32,993 bases of DNA from the NCBI RefSeq assembly GCF_014196115.1, contig NZ_JACIDB010000016.1:1-32993 (forward strand), written 5' to 3'. The notes beneath the pieces were generated by a model, which was not told the origin of the DNA, ran no database searches, and worked only from the letters and a program-made list of their open reading frames with translations. Shown here piece by piece: positions 1 to 7,162 of this stretch. The translations under genes and the position numbers were made by a program. Numbering within the stretch: position 1 is the stretch's first letter; each line of letters opens with the position of its first letter. This DNA is from Sphingomonas aquatilis (GTDB taxonomy: Bacteria > Pseudomonadota > Alphaproteobacteria > Sphingomonadales > Sphingomonadaceae).

Positions 1-731
1 TCCTCCAATCCGGAGGAGCGGGCGCTCTCGAACGAGTACCGGAAGGTGAAGAAGGTCGCCCCCGCCCAGGGCCAGGGCTTGAACGAGCTCTACGTCCGCT
101 TCTTTCGAATGGCTGAGCGGCGTATTGCCGAGAAGACGGGCCAGGGCGTGGTGTCGTTCATCTCCAACTACAGCTGGCTGGACAGCTCCAGCTGCTCCGG
201 CATGCGGGAGCGATATCTGGAGGCATTCGACACGATCAACGTCGATTGTCTGAACGGGGACAAGTACAAGACCGGGAAGCGCACGCCTGATGGCTCGGCC
301 GACCCATCCGTGTTCGCGACCACGGCCAACCCTGCCGGCATCCAGGTGGGCACGGCGATCGTCACGATGGTGCGCCACCAGGATCATCAGCCGACCGATG
401 TGATCGGCTTCCGTAACATCTGGGGCGCCGGCAAGAGGGAGGCGCTTGCCGCGACGGCGGAAGCCGACCCGGCGACCCTCTACGAGTCCGTGGCTCCGAC
501 CTTGCCGATGCGATTGCAGTTCATGCCGTTCGACGTCGATCCGGCGTACTTTGAATGGCCTCTGCTACCCAGCTTGCTGCCTGTCGGGTTTCCGGGCGTC
601 AAGACGAGTCGGGACGAGTTCCTGGTCGACGTCGACCGGGACGCGCTTGAGCGCAGGATCGAGCGTTATCTCGACCCGAAGACGACGGACGCCGAGCTCG
701 CGAAGTCGCACCCTGCTCTCGTGAACACGAC
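1..731 (+). pseudogene. Type ISP restriction-modification enzyme, internal fragment cut off by an IS
   Basis: The reading frame is already open at base 1 and runs in frame 1 to the IS end at 732. It encodes about 243 residues that resemble the methylase/target-recognition part of LlaBIII-like type ISP enzymes: ISNYSWLDSSS, then GMRERYLEAFD, LNGDKYKTGKRTPDG and GIQVGTAIVTMVR. In this family one large polypeptide (about 1,500 residues or more) combines nuclease, helicase, N6-adenine methylase and target recognition. The helicase and methylase catalytic motifs would lie upstream of the window. After about residue 243 the frame continues only into IS sequence and stops at 804, so the natural C-terminus is missing and sequence specificity is probably lost. 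The family call is from remembered motifs; another N6-methylase family is possible but less likely. Confidence 0.72.
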
Positions 732-765
732 TGAGCAGCCCCCACCGGGTGGTCCGGCTTGTTCG

Positions 766-1665
766 TTAGTGCATTGTCGTCTCCGCCGCCATTGCCGGAC
801 GTAGGTGGAGCGAAGCGGAACCGGAGGCCGGCAATGGCGGTGTCACCGCTTCCGGGGCTGGCGGTCGGTAGCCGAGGCTGCTGTGCGGCCGGACGGTGTT
901 GTAATGACGCCGCCATGCCTCGATCAGCACCCTGGCCTCTGCGAGGCTGTAAAAGATCTCACCGTTCAAAAGCTCGTCGCGCAGCGAGCCGTTGAAGCTC
1001 TCGTTGTATCCGTTCTCCCATGGCGAGCCCGGGGCGATGTAGAGCGTCTTCACGCCGATCCGGCCGAGCCAGGTCTGGACGGCGGTGGCGATGAACTCGC
1101 TGCCGTTGTCCGACCTGATGTGCGCTGGCGGACCGCGTTCGACGAACAGGTCGGCCAACGCGGCCAGCACGTCTTCGTGGCGCAGCTGGCGTGACACGAC
1201 CAGTGCCAGGCACTCGCGACTGGCCTCGTCGATGATGGTCAGGATGCGGAACTTGCGCCCATCGTGGGTACGCTCCTCGACGAAATCATAGGCCCAGACA
1301 TGCCCCGGATACTCTGGTCGAAGCCGAATGCAGGAGCCGTCATTGAGCCAGAGCCGGCCGCGTTTCGGTTGGCGCTGCGGCACTTTCAGCCCCTCGCGCC
1401 GCCAGATCCGCTCGACCCGCTTGTGGTTCACCGACCAGCCCGCCGCATGCAGCAGCGCGGTTACCCGACGGTAACCGTAGCGCCCATACTGCTTTGCCAG
1501 CGCGACGATGTCGTCGGTGAGCGCCTGCTCATCATCTGCCCCGCACGGCACCTTGCGCTGCGTCGACCGGTGCTGGCCGAGCGCGCGGCACACGCGCCGC
1601 TCGGACACGTCCAGCACCTCCCGGACCTGGTCGATGCAGCGCCGGCGCCGGGCGGGGCTCAGAAG
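766..1665 (-). CDS. IS3-family transposase OrfB (DDE integrase core), made as OrfAB by frameshift
   Basis: This is the catalytic half of the transposase, about 299 residues after a -1 slip from orfA, giving a fused product of about 390 residues. An HTH_21-type region (YGRYGYRRVTALLHAAGWSVN) precedes the rve integrase core. The DDE residues are visible in HVWAYDFVEE, IRSDNGSEFIA and the glutamate of NGYNESFNGSLRDEL. The tail HYNTVRPHSSLGYRPPAPEA is typical of the IS407 branch. The open frame extends back to 1845, but that part overlaps orfA and is not transposase-like. No inactivating change is visible, so the element may still be mobile. Confidence 0.9.
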   Translation of the reverse strand, partial: LLSPARRRRCIDQVREVLDVSERRVCRALGQHRSTQRKVPCGADDEQALTDDIVALAKQYGRYGYRRVTALLHAAGWSVNHKRVERIWRREGLKVPQRQPKRGRLWLNDGSCIRLRPEYPGHVWAYDFVEERTHDGRKFRILTIIDEASRECLALVVSRQLRHEDVLAALADLFVERGPPAHIRSDNGSEFIATAVQTWLGRIGVKTLYIAPGSPWENGYNESFNGSLRDELLNGEIFYSLAEARVLIEAWRRHYNTVRPHSSLGYRPPAPEAVTPPLPASGSASLHLRPAMAAETTMH

Positions 1666-1937
1666 TTTCCCCGTGCCGCCTCCTGCAGGATGAGCTTGTC
1701 GAGCGTCAGATCCGAGATCGCACGACGCAGCCGGGCGTTCTCCTTCTCCAGATCCTTCATCCGACGCGCCTGGTCCGTCTTCAGGCCACCATATTCCTTG
1801 CGCCAGCGATAGTAGGTCTGCTCGCTGACCGCGATCCGCCGGCACGCTTCGGCGGTCGTGCCGCCTTGGCCCAGCACGATCTCCACCTCACGCAGCTTGC
1901 CGATGATCTCCTCCGGCTTGTGCTTCTTCGAAGGCAT
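1659..1937 (-). CDS. IS3-family transposase OrfA (helix-turn-helix)
   Basis: This 92-residue DNA-binding protein begins MPSKKHKPEEIIGKLREVE. It carries the HTH_Tnp_1-type segment GGTTAEACRRIAVSEQTYYRWRKEYGG, followed by a leucine-rich coiled coil (DLEKENARLRRAISDLTLDKLIL) that in IS3 elements allows OrfA/OrfAB multimerisation. I chose the ATG at 1937 rather than an upstream in-frame start at 1982 because AAGGGA lies a few bases upstream of it and family members start MxKKxxxPEEII. It stops at 1659 just after the slippery heptamer at 1665-1671, so a share of ribosomes should continue into orfB. Confidence 0.9.
   Translation of the reverse strand: MPSKKHKPEEIIGKLREVEIVLGQGGTTAEACRRIAVSEQTYYRWRKEYGGLKTDQARRMKDLEKENARLRRAISDLTLDKLILQEAARGNF
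1665..1671 (-). other. Programmed -1 ribosomal frameshift site of the IS
   Basis: On the minus strand the heptamer GGGAAAC is read in the zero frame of orfA as G-GGA-AAC, two codons before the orfA stop. It fits the X-XXY-YYZ rule for -1 slippage. A slip here leads directly into the orfB frame (next codons CTT CTG AGC). The fit of heptamer, frame and stop position makes this the likely fusion point. Confidence 0.8.
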
Positions 1938-2000
1938 TCGTTGTCCCTTCCCTGGTCCAGACTGTAATAGTCGATGGACCACTCAGAAGGGGGCAGCTCA

Positions 2001-2228
2001 GCCGATGTGCTCGGACACGACGACGATCTGCTTGATCGCCTCGTGCCGCAGCACGTGCTCGATCTTGTCCCAGAAATCGTCGCCGCCCCGAAGCGCGCGA
2101 ACGTCGACCCAGACCTTGTATCCGGCCGTGGTTAGGCGCCCGGCAAGCCACCGGGCGAAGCGATTGTCCTCAGGATTGGCGTGCGTGATCAGAATTGTGT
2201 CGCGCACCGGTGTCGGAGCGGTAGTCAT
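2001..2228 (-). pseudogene. TIR-domain protein, N-terminal fragment truncated by the IS
   Basis: About 75 residues starting at an ATG (2228) match the first half of a bacterial TIR domain: TILITHANPEDNRFARWLAGRL (strand A and helix A), AGYKVWVDVRAL (strand B), GGDDFWDKIEHVLR (helix B) and QIVVVS (strand C). Bacterial TIR domains in defence systems cleave NAD+ or make cyclic ADP-ribose signals. The reading frame ends at the IS boundary: the stop codon TGA is supplied by the first three bases of the IS inverted repeat. The rest of the TIR domain and any sensor or effector domain are missing, so the product is probably inactive. Confidence 0.75.
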
Positions 2229-2276
2229 GGGAGTCCCCGCCAGCAGAGTGCCGAACCTAAAAGCACGAATGTGCGA

Positions 2277-2687
2277 CTACTCTGCCAAGGGGCGCACGTT
2301 GGTGATGGTGATGCCTACATCGGCGCTCGCAAGTGGCGCGTCCGTTGTGAGCATCTCGGCTTGCAGGTCGATCGCCAAGGCAAGGCATGCCCGATCGCCG
2401 AGGGACAGACCGAGAGCCTTCGTCGCTGGCCGGAGATCGCCTACTATAAGTGCCTGGGCAGGAGTGAGCGACCGGACATCGAGATGCAGCCCGCCGAGCG
2501 CCTCACGCACCTCGTCGAGCGGCAATCCTCGGTCCCGTAGCTTGGAAACGACCTCTGCGAGGCTGGCTGTTCCGGTGATGCTGCGGGTCAGGACATCGAC
2601 TACCCGATCCGCCCCGGGTTCATCGTTCAGAAGGCAGAGCAGGGCGGAGGCGTCGAGTACGACTTTGCTACTCACGCTCCGCCTCAC
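2277..2687 (-). CDS. vapC: PIN-domain toxin, VapC-like
   Basis: This 136-residue PIN-fold ribonuclease is the toxin of a type II toxin-antitoxin pair; VapC proteins cut specific tRNAs or rRNA. The acidic metal-binding residues are all present: D in VVLDASALL, E in ASLAEVVSKL, D in LGDRACLALA and D in LTTDAPL. The GTG start at 2687 is preferred because GGAG lies seven bases upstream; a second GTG at 2675 overlaps the antitoxin stop and is possible. The frame overlaps the upstream antitoxin gene by about 20 bases, consistent with coupled translation. The toxin appears intact. Confidence 0.85.
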   Translation of the reverse strand: MRRSVSSKVVLDASALLCLLNDEPGADRVVDVLTRSITGTASLAEVVSKLRDRGLPLDEVREALGGLHLDVRSLTPAQALIVGDLRPATKALGLSLGDRACLALAIDLQAEMLTTDAPLASADVGITITNVRPLAE

Positions 2688-2916
2688 GCCGACGCTCCGC
2701 GATCAGCTCGTCAGCCAAGCCGACGCCTTCGGGCACATACTTGCGCAGGATCGCGCGAGCACGCTCAAGTGCTTTAGGTACGGAACGTACCCGCAACTCG
2801 CCATCGTCCACATCGACGAGAACGGTATCACCCGTGGTGATCCCGAGCTCACGGCGCATTGCCGCCGGGATCACGAGCTTACCACCGTCCACGATCTTGA
2901 CCCTCTGTGCTTCCAT
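2668..2916 (-). CDS. vapB: AbrB/MazE-type antitoxin, VapB-like
   Basis: The 82-residue protein has an N-terminal SpoVT-AbrB swapped-hairpin DNA-binding domain: RVKIVDGGKLVIPAAMRRELGITTGDTVLVDVDDGELRVR. The charged C-terminal helix (LADELIAERRREAERE) would wrap the PIN toxin. It precedes and overlaps the VapC gene, the usual antitoxin-first order, and such antitoxins normally repress their own promoter together with the toxin. ATG at 2916 is taken as the start; TTG at 2925 is also in frame. The pair may stabilise the surrounding accessory DNA. Confidence 0.85.
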   Translation of the reverse strand: MEAQRVKIVDGGKLVIPAAMRRELGITTGDTVLVDVDDGELRVRSVPKALERARAILRKYVPEGVGLADELIAERRREAERE

Positions 2917-3093
2917 CTGCACCAAACCCGCTGATACAACCCGTCCAAGACCTTATACCGGAGAGCAAAGTCGGACGCCAGCGTGAAGGCAGGGATTAAT
3001 GCACGGCCGATCACCGAAATAGCGTTCATCGATAATGGGCCAGCTACTTAGACCCGGTCCGCTTAGCTAGGCTACGTAGGACCGGTAGTTGCC

Positions 3094-3146
3094 GTTCTGA
3101 GCCGATTGCTGCATGACTGGCTCACAAGGGTATAGGTAGATTGGCC
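3094..3146 (+). promoter_or_regulatory. Upstream element of recombinase copy 1
   Basis: The 230 bases between vapB and this recombinase hold no gene I can support. Near the start codon lie GTTCTGAGCC (3094-3103) and TGGCTCACAAGGGTATA (3118-3134). The second string matches the region before copy 3 at 29295-29311 at 15 of 17 positions, and the first resembles GTTCTCGGCC there. It could be a promoter, an autoregulatory operator, or a recombination (res-like) site; the sequence does not decide. Confidence 0.5.
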
Positions 3147-3800
3147 ATGAAGAACGACAGCACACTTCCACTAGTACGCGCTGCACGGGTGTACCTACGA
3201 GTCAGCACCGACGAGCAGGACCTGTCCCGGCAGGAAGCGATTGTCGCCGGCGCACGCGCGGCAGGCTATTACGTCGCGGCGGTGTATCGCGAGAAAGCGT
3301 CGGGCGCGCGGTCGGACCGGCCAGAGCTGCTGCGCATGGTCGCCGATCTGCAGTCAGGTGAGGTGGTGGTGGCCGAGAAGATCGACCGGATCAGCCGCCT
3401 GCCTCTGCCTGAAGCCGAACTGTTGGTGGCGACGATCCGAGCCAAAGGCGCGCGGCTCGCCGTGCCGGGCATTGTCGACTTGTCCGACCTGGTTGCCGAC
3501 AGCGCCGGTGTCGCGCGCATCGTGCTCGAGGCGGTGCAGGACATGCTGCTGCGCGTTGCACTGCAGACCGCGCGTGACGATTACGAGACGCGGCGCGAGC
3601 GCCAGCGTGAGGGGATCGAGATCGCCAAACGGGCAGGTCGGTACAATGGCCGAAAGCCGGACACGGCGCTGCACAAACGTATTGTGGGGCTACGCGAAGC
3701 GGGGATGAGCATTGCGCGCACCGCCGATTTGGCGGGGTGCAGCATCGCTCAGGTGAAGCGTGTGACGGCGCTGCATCGGGCTACAACGCAGACGGATTGA
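3147..3800 (+). CDS. Small serine recombinase (resolvase/invertase type), copy 1 of 3
   Basis: The 217-residue protein has a serine-recombinase catalytic domain with YLRVSTDEQ (nucleophile about Ser20) and the arginine-rich EKIDRISRLPL. A long E-helix segment (ARDDYETRRERQREGIEIAKRAGRYNGRKPD) leads to a C-terminal helix-turn-helix (GMSIARTADLAGCSIAQVKRV). The size fits resolvases and invertases rather than large phage integrases. ATG 3147 is used; TTG 3141 is an in-frame alternative. It sits 51 bases before nasT in the same direction and is about 90 percent identical by eye to the recombinases at 15136 and 29343. Its substrate site is unknown, but shared upstream DNA suggests the three act on or are regulated by similar sites. 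Confidence 0.9.
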   Translation: MKNDSTLPLVRAARVYLRVSTDEQDLSRQEAIVAGARAAGYYVAAVYREKASGARSDRPELLRMVADLQSGEVVVAEKIDRISRLPLPEAELLVATIRAKGARLAVPGIVDLSDLVADSAGVARIVLEAVQDMLLRVALQTARDDYETRRERQREGIEIAKRAGRYNGRKPDTALHKRIVGLREAGMSIARTADLAGCSIAQVKRVTALHRATTQTD

Positions 3801-3851
3801 CGCAGTGCAGCATGACCGTCAGTCTGATAGGATTGAAAGGAACAGCATAGC

Positions 3852-4433
3852 TTGCGGATCGTCATCGTCGATGACAGCGGATTGCGCGCGACCGTCCTCG
3901 AGGAGGGTCTACGCGAGGCGGGCTATGACGACATCCACCTCGTCCCGCCGCGGGGAGCGTTCGTGGCGAGGATCGAGCGGATGGCGCCGGACGTGGTGCT
4001 GATCGATCTGGGCAACCCGAGCCGCGATACGCTGGAAGAGATGCTGACCGTCAGTCGGGCCCTGGCCAAGCCGATCGCGATGTTCGTCGACCAATCGGAC
4101 GATACGATGATCGAGGCCGCGATCGATGCGGGCATCTCCGCCTATGTCGTCGACGGGCTGCGCAAGGAGCGGGTCAAGCCGATCATAAATCTCGCTGTAC
4201 GCCGCTTCAACGCATTCGCGCGGATGCAGACCGAGCTGAACGAGGCCAGGACGGAGCTGGCGGATCGCAAGATCATCGATCGGGCCAAGGCGATCCTGAT
4301 CGCGACACGCGGATTATCGGAGCCGGACGCCTATGCGGCGCTCAGGAAGGCGGCGATGAACCAGAACAAGAAGATCGTCGATGTCGCATCGGCGTTGATC
4401 ACCGCAAGCGACCTGCTCGGAGGCGGCGTATGA
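3852..4433 (+). CDS. nasT: NasT-like response regulator with ANTAR RNA-binding domain
   Basis: NasT is a cytoplasmic transcription antiterminator for nitrate/nitrite assimilation. The N-terminal half (about 1-120) is a receiver-like domain (MRIVIVDDSG, DVVLIDLGNPS). A coiled-coil linker follows (ARTELADRKIIDRAKAILI), then a C-terminal ANTAR domain (GLSEPDAYAALRKAAMNQNKKIVDVASAL). The start is TTG at 3852, with AAAGGA upstream and the family N-terminus MRIVIVDD immediately after. The gene overlaps nasS by four bases (ATGA), the usual pairing in which NasS holds NasT inactive until nitrate or nitrite binds. Two downstream leaders (5718-5813 and 8450-8537) carry the hairpins that such a protein recognises. 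Confidence 0.9.
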   Translation: MRIVIVDDSGLRATVLEEGLREAGYDDIHLVPPRGAFVARIERMAPDVVLIDLGNPSRDTLEEMLTVSRALAKPIAMFVDQSDDTMIEAAIDAGISAYVVDGLRKERVKPIINLAVRRFNAFARMQTELNEARTELADRKIIDRAKAILIATRGLSEPDAYAALRKAAMNQNKKIVDVASALITASDLLGGGV

Positions 4434-5638
4434 CGCCGGTTTTGATCGCCTTTCTGCAGCTCACCGACGCTGCGCCGCTGATCGTGGCACGCGAATACGG
4501 CTTCGCGGAAGCCGAGGGTATCGATCTCACGCTTGTCCGCACGACGAGCTGGGCGACGCTTCGGGATCGGCTTGTCTACGGTCAGGTCCAGGCGGCGCAG
4601 ATGCTGGCGCCGCTCGCCATCGCCGTGACGCTGGGGCTCAGCCAGCAGCCTGCCGCGCTTGCAGCGCCCTGCAAGCTGAACGTCAACGGGAACATGGTGG
4701 TGATGTCGGGCGACTTCGCCGCGGCGCTCGCACCCGACCTCGGGCAGAGGCTCGACGATCCGCTTGGCACCGCGCACGATTTTGCCGCGGCAATCGGGCT
4801 GTTCCGACGCAAGCCGGTGATCGGCGTCGTCCATCGCTTCTCAAGCCATGCACTGATGCTGCGGTATTGGCTGGCGAGCGCCGGGATCGATCCCGATCGC
4901 GACGTGGTGCTGCGCGTCCTGCCGCCGTCGCTGATGGTCGAGGCGACGCGTGCCGGCGAGATCGACGGCTTCATCGCCGGCGAGCCGTGGGGCAGCGTGG
5001 CGGTGAAGGGCGGCCTTGCCGAAGCGGTGGCGATCGGTGAGCGGATCTGGCGGCGTGGAATCGAGAAGGTGCTGACGTTCCGGCAGGATTGGCTGGAGGA
5101 GAATGGCGACACGGTCGATCGGCTGGTGCGCGCCGTGGCGGCTGCGGCGGCGTGGTGTGACGCTCCCGACAACCATGCCGCTCTGGCCGCCCTCTTGGCC
5201 CGGCCGGACTATGTCGATCAGCCGAGCGACGTGGTCGAGCGCGCCATAGCTGGAACGATGATGCCCCGAGTCGGTGAAGCGTCGCTTCGATTTCCGGACT
5301 TCATGCTGTTCTCGCGGGAAGCGACCGGCTTTCCGTGGCGCAGCCAGGCGTTATGGATCTATTCGCAGCTGGTCCGCTGGGGAATGATCGAGCGAACGGA
5401 CGCCGGCGAGGCCGCCGCAGGCAGGGTTTTCCGCCCCGACGTTTACCGCCGTGCCCTGGCCGGTAGTGACACGCCCATGCCGGGTGCCAGCATGAAGGTG
5501 GAAGGTGCGCTGGGCGCGCCACTGCCGGTGGGGTCCTCTCGAGGTGCGCTCACGTTAGGTCCCGACCGCTTTTTCGACGGACGGGTGTTCGATCCCGATC
5601 GGATCGAGGATTATCTGGCGGGTTTCAGCACCCCCTGA
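4430..5638 (+). CDS. nasS: NasS-like nitrate/nitrite sensor, NrtA/CmpA family
   Basis: The 402-residue protein resembles periplasmic nitrate- or bicarbonate-binding proteins of ABC transporters (IAFLQLTDAAPLIVAREYGFAEAEGI, ATLRDRLVYGQVQAAQML, DGFIAGEPWGSVAVKGG). It lacks a signal peptide and no ABC permease or ATPase gene follows. That combination is typical of NasS, the cytoplasmic sensor that sequesters NasT and releases it on ligand binding. The start ATG overlaps the nasT stop as ATGA, favouring equal synthesis of the two partners. A leader with an ANTAR-type switch begins about 80 bases after its stop. Confidence 0.9.
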   Translation: MTPVLIAFLQLTDAAPLIVAREYGFAEAEGIDLTLVRTTSWATLRDRLVYGQVQAAQMLAPLAIAVTLGLSQQPAALAAPCKLNVNGNMVVMSGDFAAALAPDLGQRLDDPLGTAHDFAAAIGLFRRKPVIGVVHRFSSHALMLRYWLASAGIDPDRDVVLRVLPPSLMVEATRAGEIDGFIAGEPWGSVAVKGGLAEAVAIGERIWRRGIEKVLTFRQDWLEENGDTVDRLVRAVAAAAAWCDAPDNHAALAALLARPDYVDQPSDVVERAIAGTMMPRVGEASLRFPDFMLFSREATGFPWRSQALWIYSQLVRWGMIERTDAGEAAAGRVFRPDVYRRALAGSDTPMPGASMKVEGALGAPLPVGSSRGALTLGPDRFFDGRVFDPDRIEDYLAGFSTP

Positions 5639-5717
5639 TCTTTGCCGTTGCAAGATGAATCGTTTCGCGCGATGATCGATCGCCACGCGCAACGATGCGC
5701 GCGCGATTGGACGGCGT

Positions 5718-5771
5718 GTCCCAGGGCCGGGACGCAGGGCCGTTCTTCCTGATGAAGCAGCAGAGCCGCTG
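5718..5771 (+). ncRNA. ANTAR-type two-hairpin leader before the nitrate transporter
   Basis: Two hairpins with six-base loops are visible. P1 is GTCCC-AGGGCC-GGGAC at 5718-5733; P2 is CAGC-AGAGCC-GCTG at 5758-5771. Both loops have A at position 1 and G at position 4, the known signature of ANTAR RNA targets. The 3' half of P2 shares bases 5765-5771 with the 5' arm of the terminator at 5765-5807, so P2 and the terminator exclude each other. NasT binding should stabilise P2 and allow read-through into the transporter and porin genes. P2 has only four base pairs, weaker than its counterpart before nirB. Confidence 0.82.
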
Positions 5772-5813
5772 ACAGGGTGCCGCCTACGCGCGTCCCCGTC
5801 ATGCGGCTTTTTT
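5765..5813 (+). terminator. Intrinsic terminator in the transporter leader
   Basis: GCCGCTGAC (5765-5773) pairs with GTCATGCGGC (5798-5807) with one bulged A, and inner GGG/CCC pairing extends the stem. Six T follow at 5808-5813. It lies 31 bases before the transporter start, so it must be bypassed for expression, consistent with regulated antitermination. Confidence 0.85.
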
Positions 5814-5844
5814 CATGTCCATCCCAGATCGGGGGATCACCATC

Positions 5845-7086
5845 ATGGCAACGGCATATCTGGACGGCGCATCGCCTGCCGTCCCCGCGAACGAGAAGAG
5901 CTTCTGGCGCGCAGGTCACAAGCCGACGTTGATCGCCGCCTTCCTCTACTTCGACCTCGCGTTCATGGTCTGGGTAGTGCTCGGACCGTTGGCGCCCGAG
6001 ATCAGCAAGGCACTCGCCCTTACGCCGGCCGAGAAGGGTTTGATGGTGGCGACGCCGACGCTCGCCGGGGCCGTTCTGCGCGTCGTCAACGGTCTGCTGG
6101 TCGACCGGATCGGGCCGAAACGTTCGGGTGCGATCAGCCAACTGATCGTGATCGGCGGGCTGCTCTCGGCCTATCTGCTGGGCGTCGACAGCTTCGCCGG
6201 CACGCTGGCGCTCGGCGTCATCCTGGGCTTCGCCGGCGCCAGCTTCGCGATCGCGCTGCCGCTCGCGAGCCGCTGGTACCCACCCGAGCATCAGGGCAAG
6301 GCAATGGGGCTTGCGGGCATGGGCAATTCGGGCACGGTGTTCGCCGCGCTCTTCGCGCCTACCCTCGCCAAGCTGTTCGGCTGGAATGCCGTGCTCGGTC
6401 TCGCCTGCCTGCCGCTCGGGCTGGTGTTCGTCGCCTACATGGCGATGGCGAAGGACGCGCCCAATCCGCCCGCGCCCAAGCGGATGGTGGACTATTTCAC
6501 GCCGCTCAAGACCGCCGACGCCTGGTGGCTGATGGCGTTCTACTCGGTGACCTTCGGCGGTTTCGTCGGGCTCGCCGCCAGCCTGCCGATCTACTTCACC
6601 GATCGCTTCGGCCTGACGCCGGTGATGGCCGGCTATTGCACCGCGGCCTGCGTTTTCGCCGGCTCGCTGGTTCGGCCGATGGGGGGCGCGCTTGCCGATG
6701 CGGTCGGCGGGGTCAAGGCGCTCTCGGTCGTGTTCGTGGTCGCGGCAATCGCGCTGGCGTTCGTCGGATACATGCCGAGCGTCCGCTCCGCGCTGGCGAT
6801 CTTCGTCGTGGCGATGCTGGCGCTGGGCGCCGGCAACGGCGCGGTGTTCCAGCTCGTGCCGCAACGCTTCCAAGCGGAGATCGGGGTGATGACGGGGCTG
6901 GTCGGCATGGCCGGAGGCATCGGCGGCTTCTATCTCGCCTCGTCGCTCGGCTTCGCCAAGCAGCTCACCGGCAGCTTTTCCCCAGGCTTCCTGATCTTCG
7001 CCGGGCTGGCGCTGCTCGCGCTCGCCGGACTCACGGCGGTCAAACGCGGCTGGCGATCCCGCTGGGGCAAAGCTGCCCGCATCTGA
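5845..7086 (+). CDS. narK: Nitrate/nitrite transporter, MFS NarK/NasA type
   Basis: This 413-residue inner-membrane protein, with about 12 hydrophobic segments, belongs to the nitrate-nitrite porter branch of the major facilitator superfamily. The two nitrate-signature stretches are present: GMGNSGTVFAALFAPTLAKLF and, in the second half, ALGAGNGAVFQLVPQRF. The A-loop motif RVVNGLLVDRIGPKRSG follows TM2. It would bring nitrate into the cytoplasm for the reductases encoded downstream. ATG 5845 is chosen over an in-frame ATG at 5815, because 5815 abuts the terminator T-run and lacks a ribosome site while GGGGATC lies before 5845. In assimilation clusters this role is also named nasA. Confidence 0.92.
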   Translation: MATAYLDGASPAVPANEKSFWRAGHKPTLIAAFLYFDLAFMVWVVLGPLAPEISKALALTPAEKGLMVATPTLAGAVLRVVNGLLVDRIGPKRSGAISQLIVIGGLLSAYLLGVDSFAGTLALGVILGFAGASFAIALPLASRWYPPEHQGKAMGLAGMGNSGTVFAALFAPTLAKLFGWNAVLGLACLPLGLVFVAYMAMAKDAPNPPAPKRMVDYFTPLKTADAWWLMAFYSVTFGGFVGLAASLPIYFTDRFGLTPVMAGYCTAACVFAGSLVRPMGGALADAVGGVKALSVVFVVAAIALAFVGYMPSVRSALAIFVVAMLALGAGNGAVFQLVPQRFQAEIGVMTGLVGMAGGIGGFYLASSLGFAKQLTGSFSPGFLIFAGLALLALAGLTAVKRGWRSRWGKAARI

Positions 7087-7162
7087 CGCACGCGGCCGAG
7101 GGCGGGCGCACGGACGCCTGCCCCGGCCTGGTCGGAGAGGGTCCATCCCGAGGGGGGATCAC

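Larger units (their letters stand above)
732..2000 (-). mobile_element. IS3-family insertion sequence (IS407-like group), complete
   Basis: The ends are imperfect inverted repeats: TGAGCAGCCCCC reading inward at 732 and, on the minus strand from 2000, TGAGCTGCCCCC, both followed after six bases by GTGGTCC. The 1,269-bp element contains overlapping orfA and orfB with a -1 slippery heptamer, the normal IS3 layout, and the transposase shows an intact DDE triad. IS407-group elements usually leave 4-bp target duplications, but the flanks CGAC (728-731) and GCCG (2001-2004) do not match. Both flanking genes are truncated and unrelated, so the copy may have caused or survived an adjacent deletion. 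Confidence 0.9.

Noticed and set aside
5600..5700. Sigma-54 promoter before the transporter leader
   Set aside because: Partial TGGC and TTGC-like strings occur, but not the required GG-N10-GC spacing with good consensus.
5611..7146. A 511-codon open frame on the minus strand opposite the nitrate transporter
   Set aside because: It is a GC-driven antisense frame with Arg/Gly/Ala/His-rich sequence and no domain pattern; the plus-strand transporter has clear motifs.
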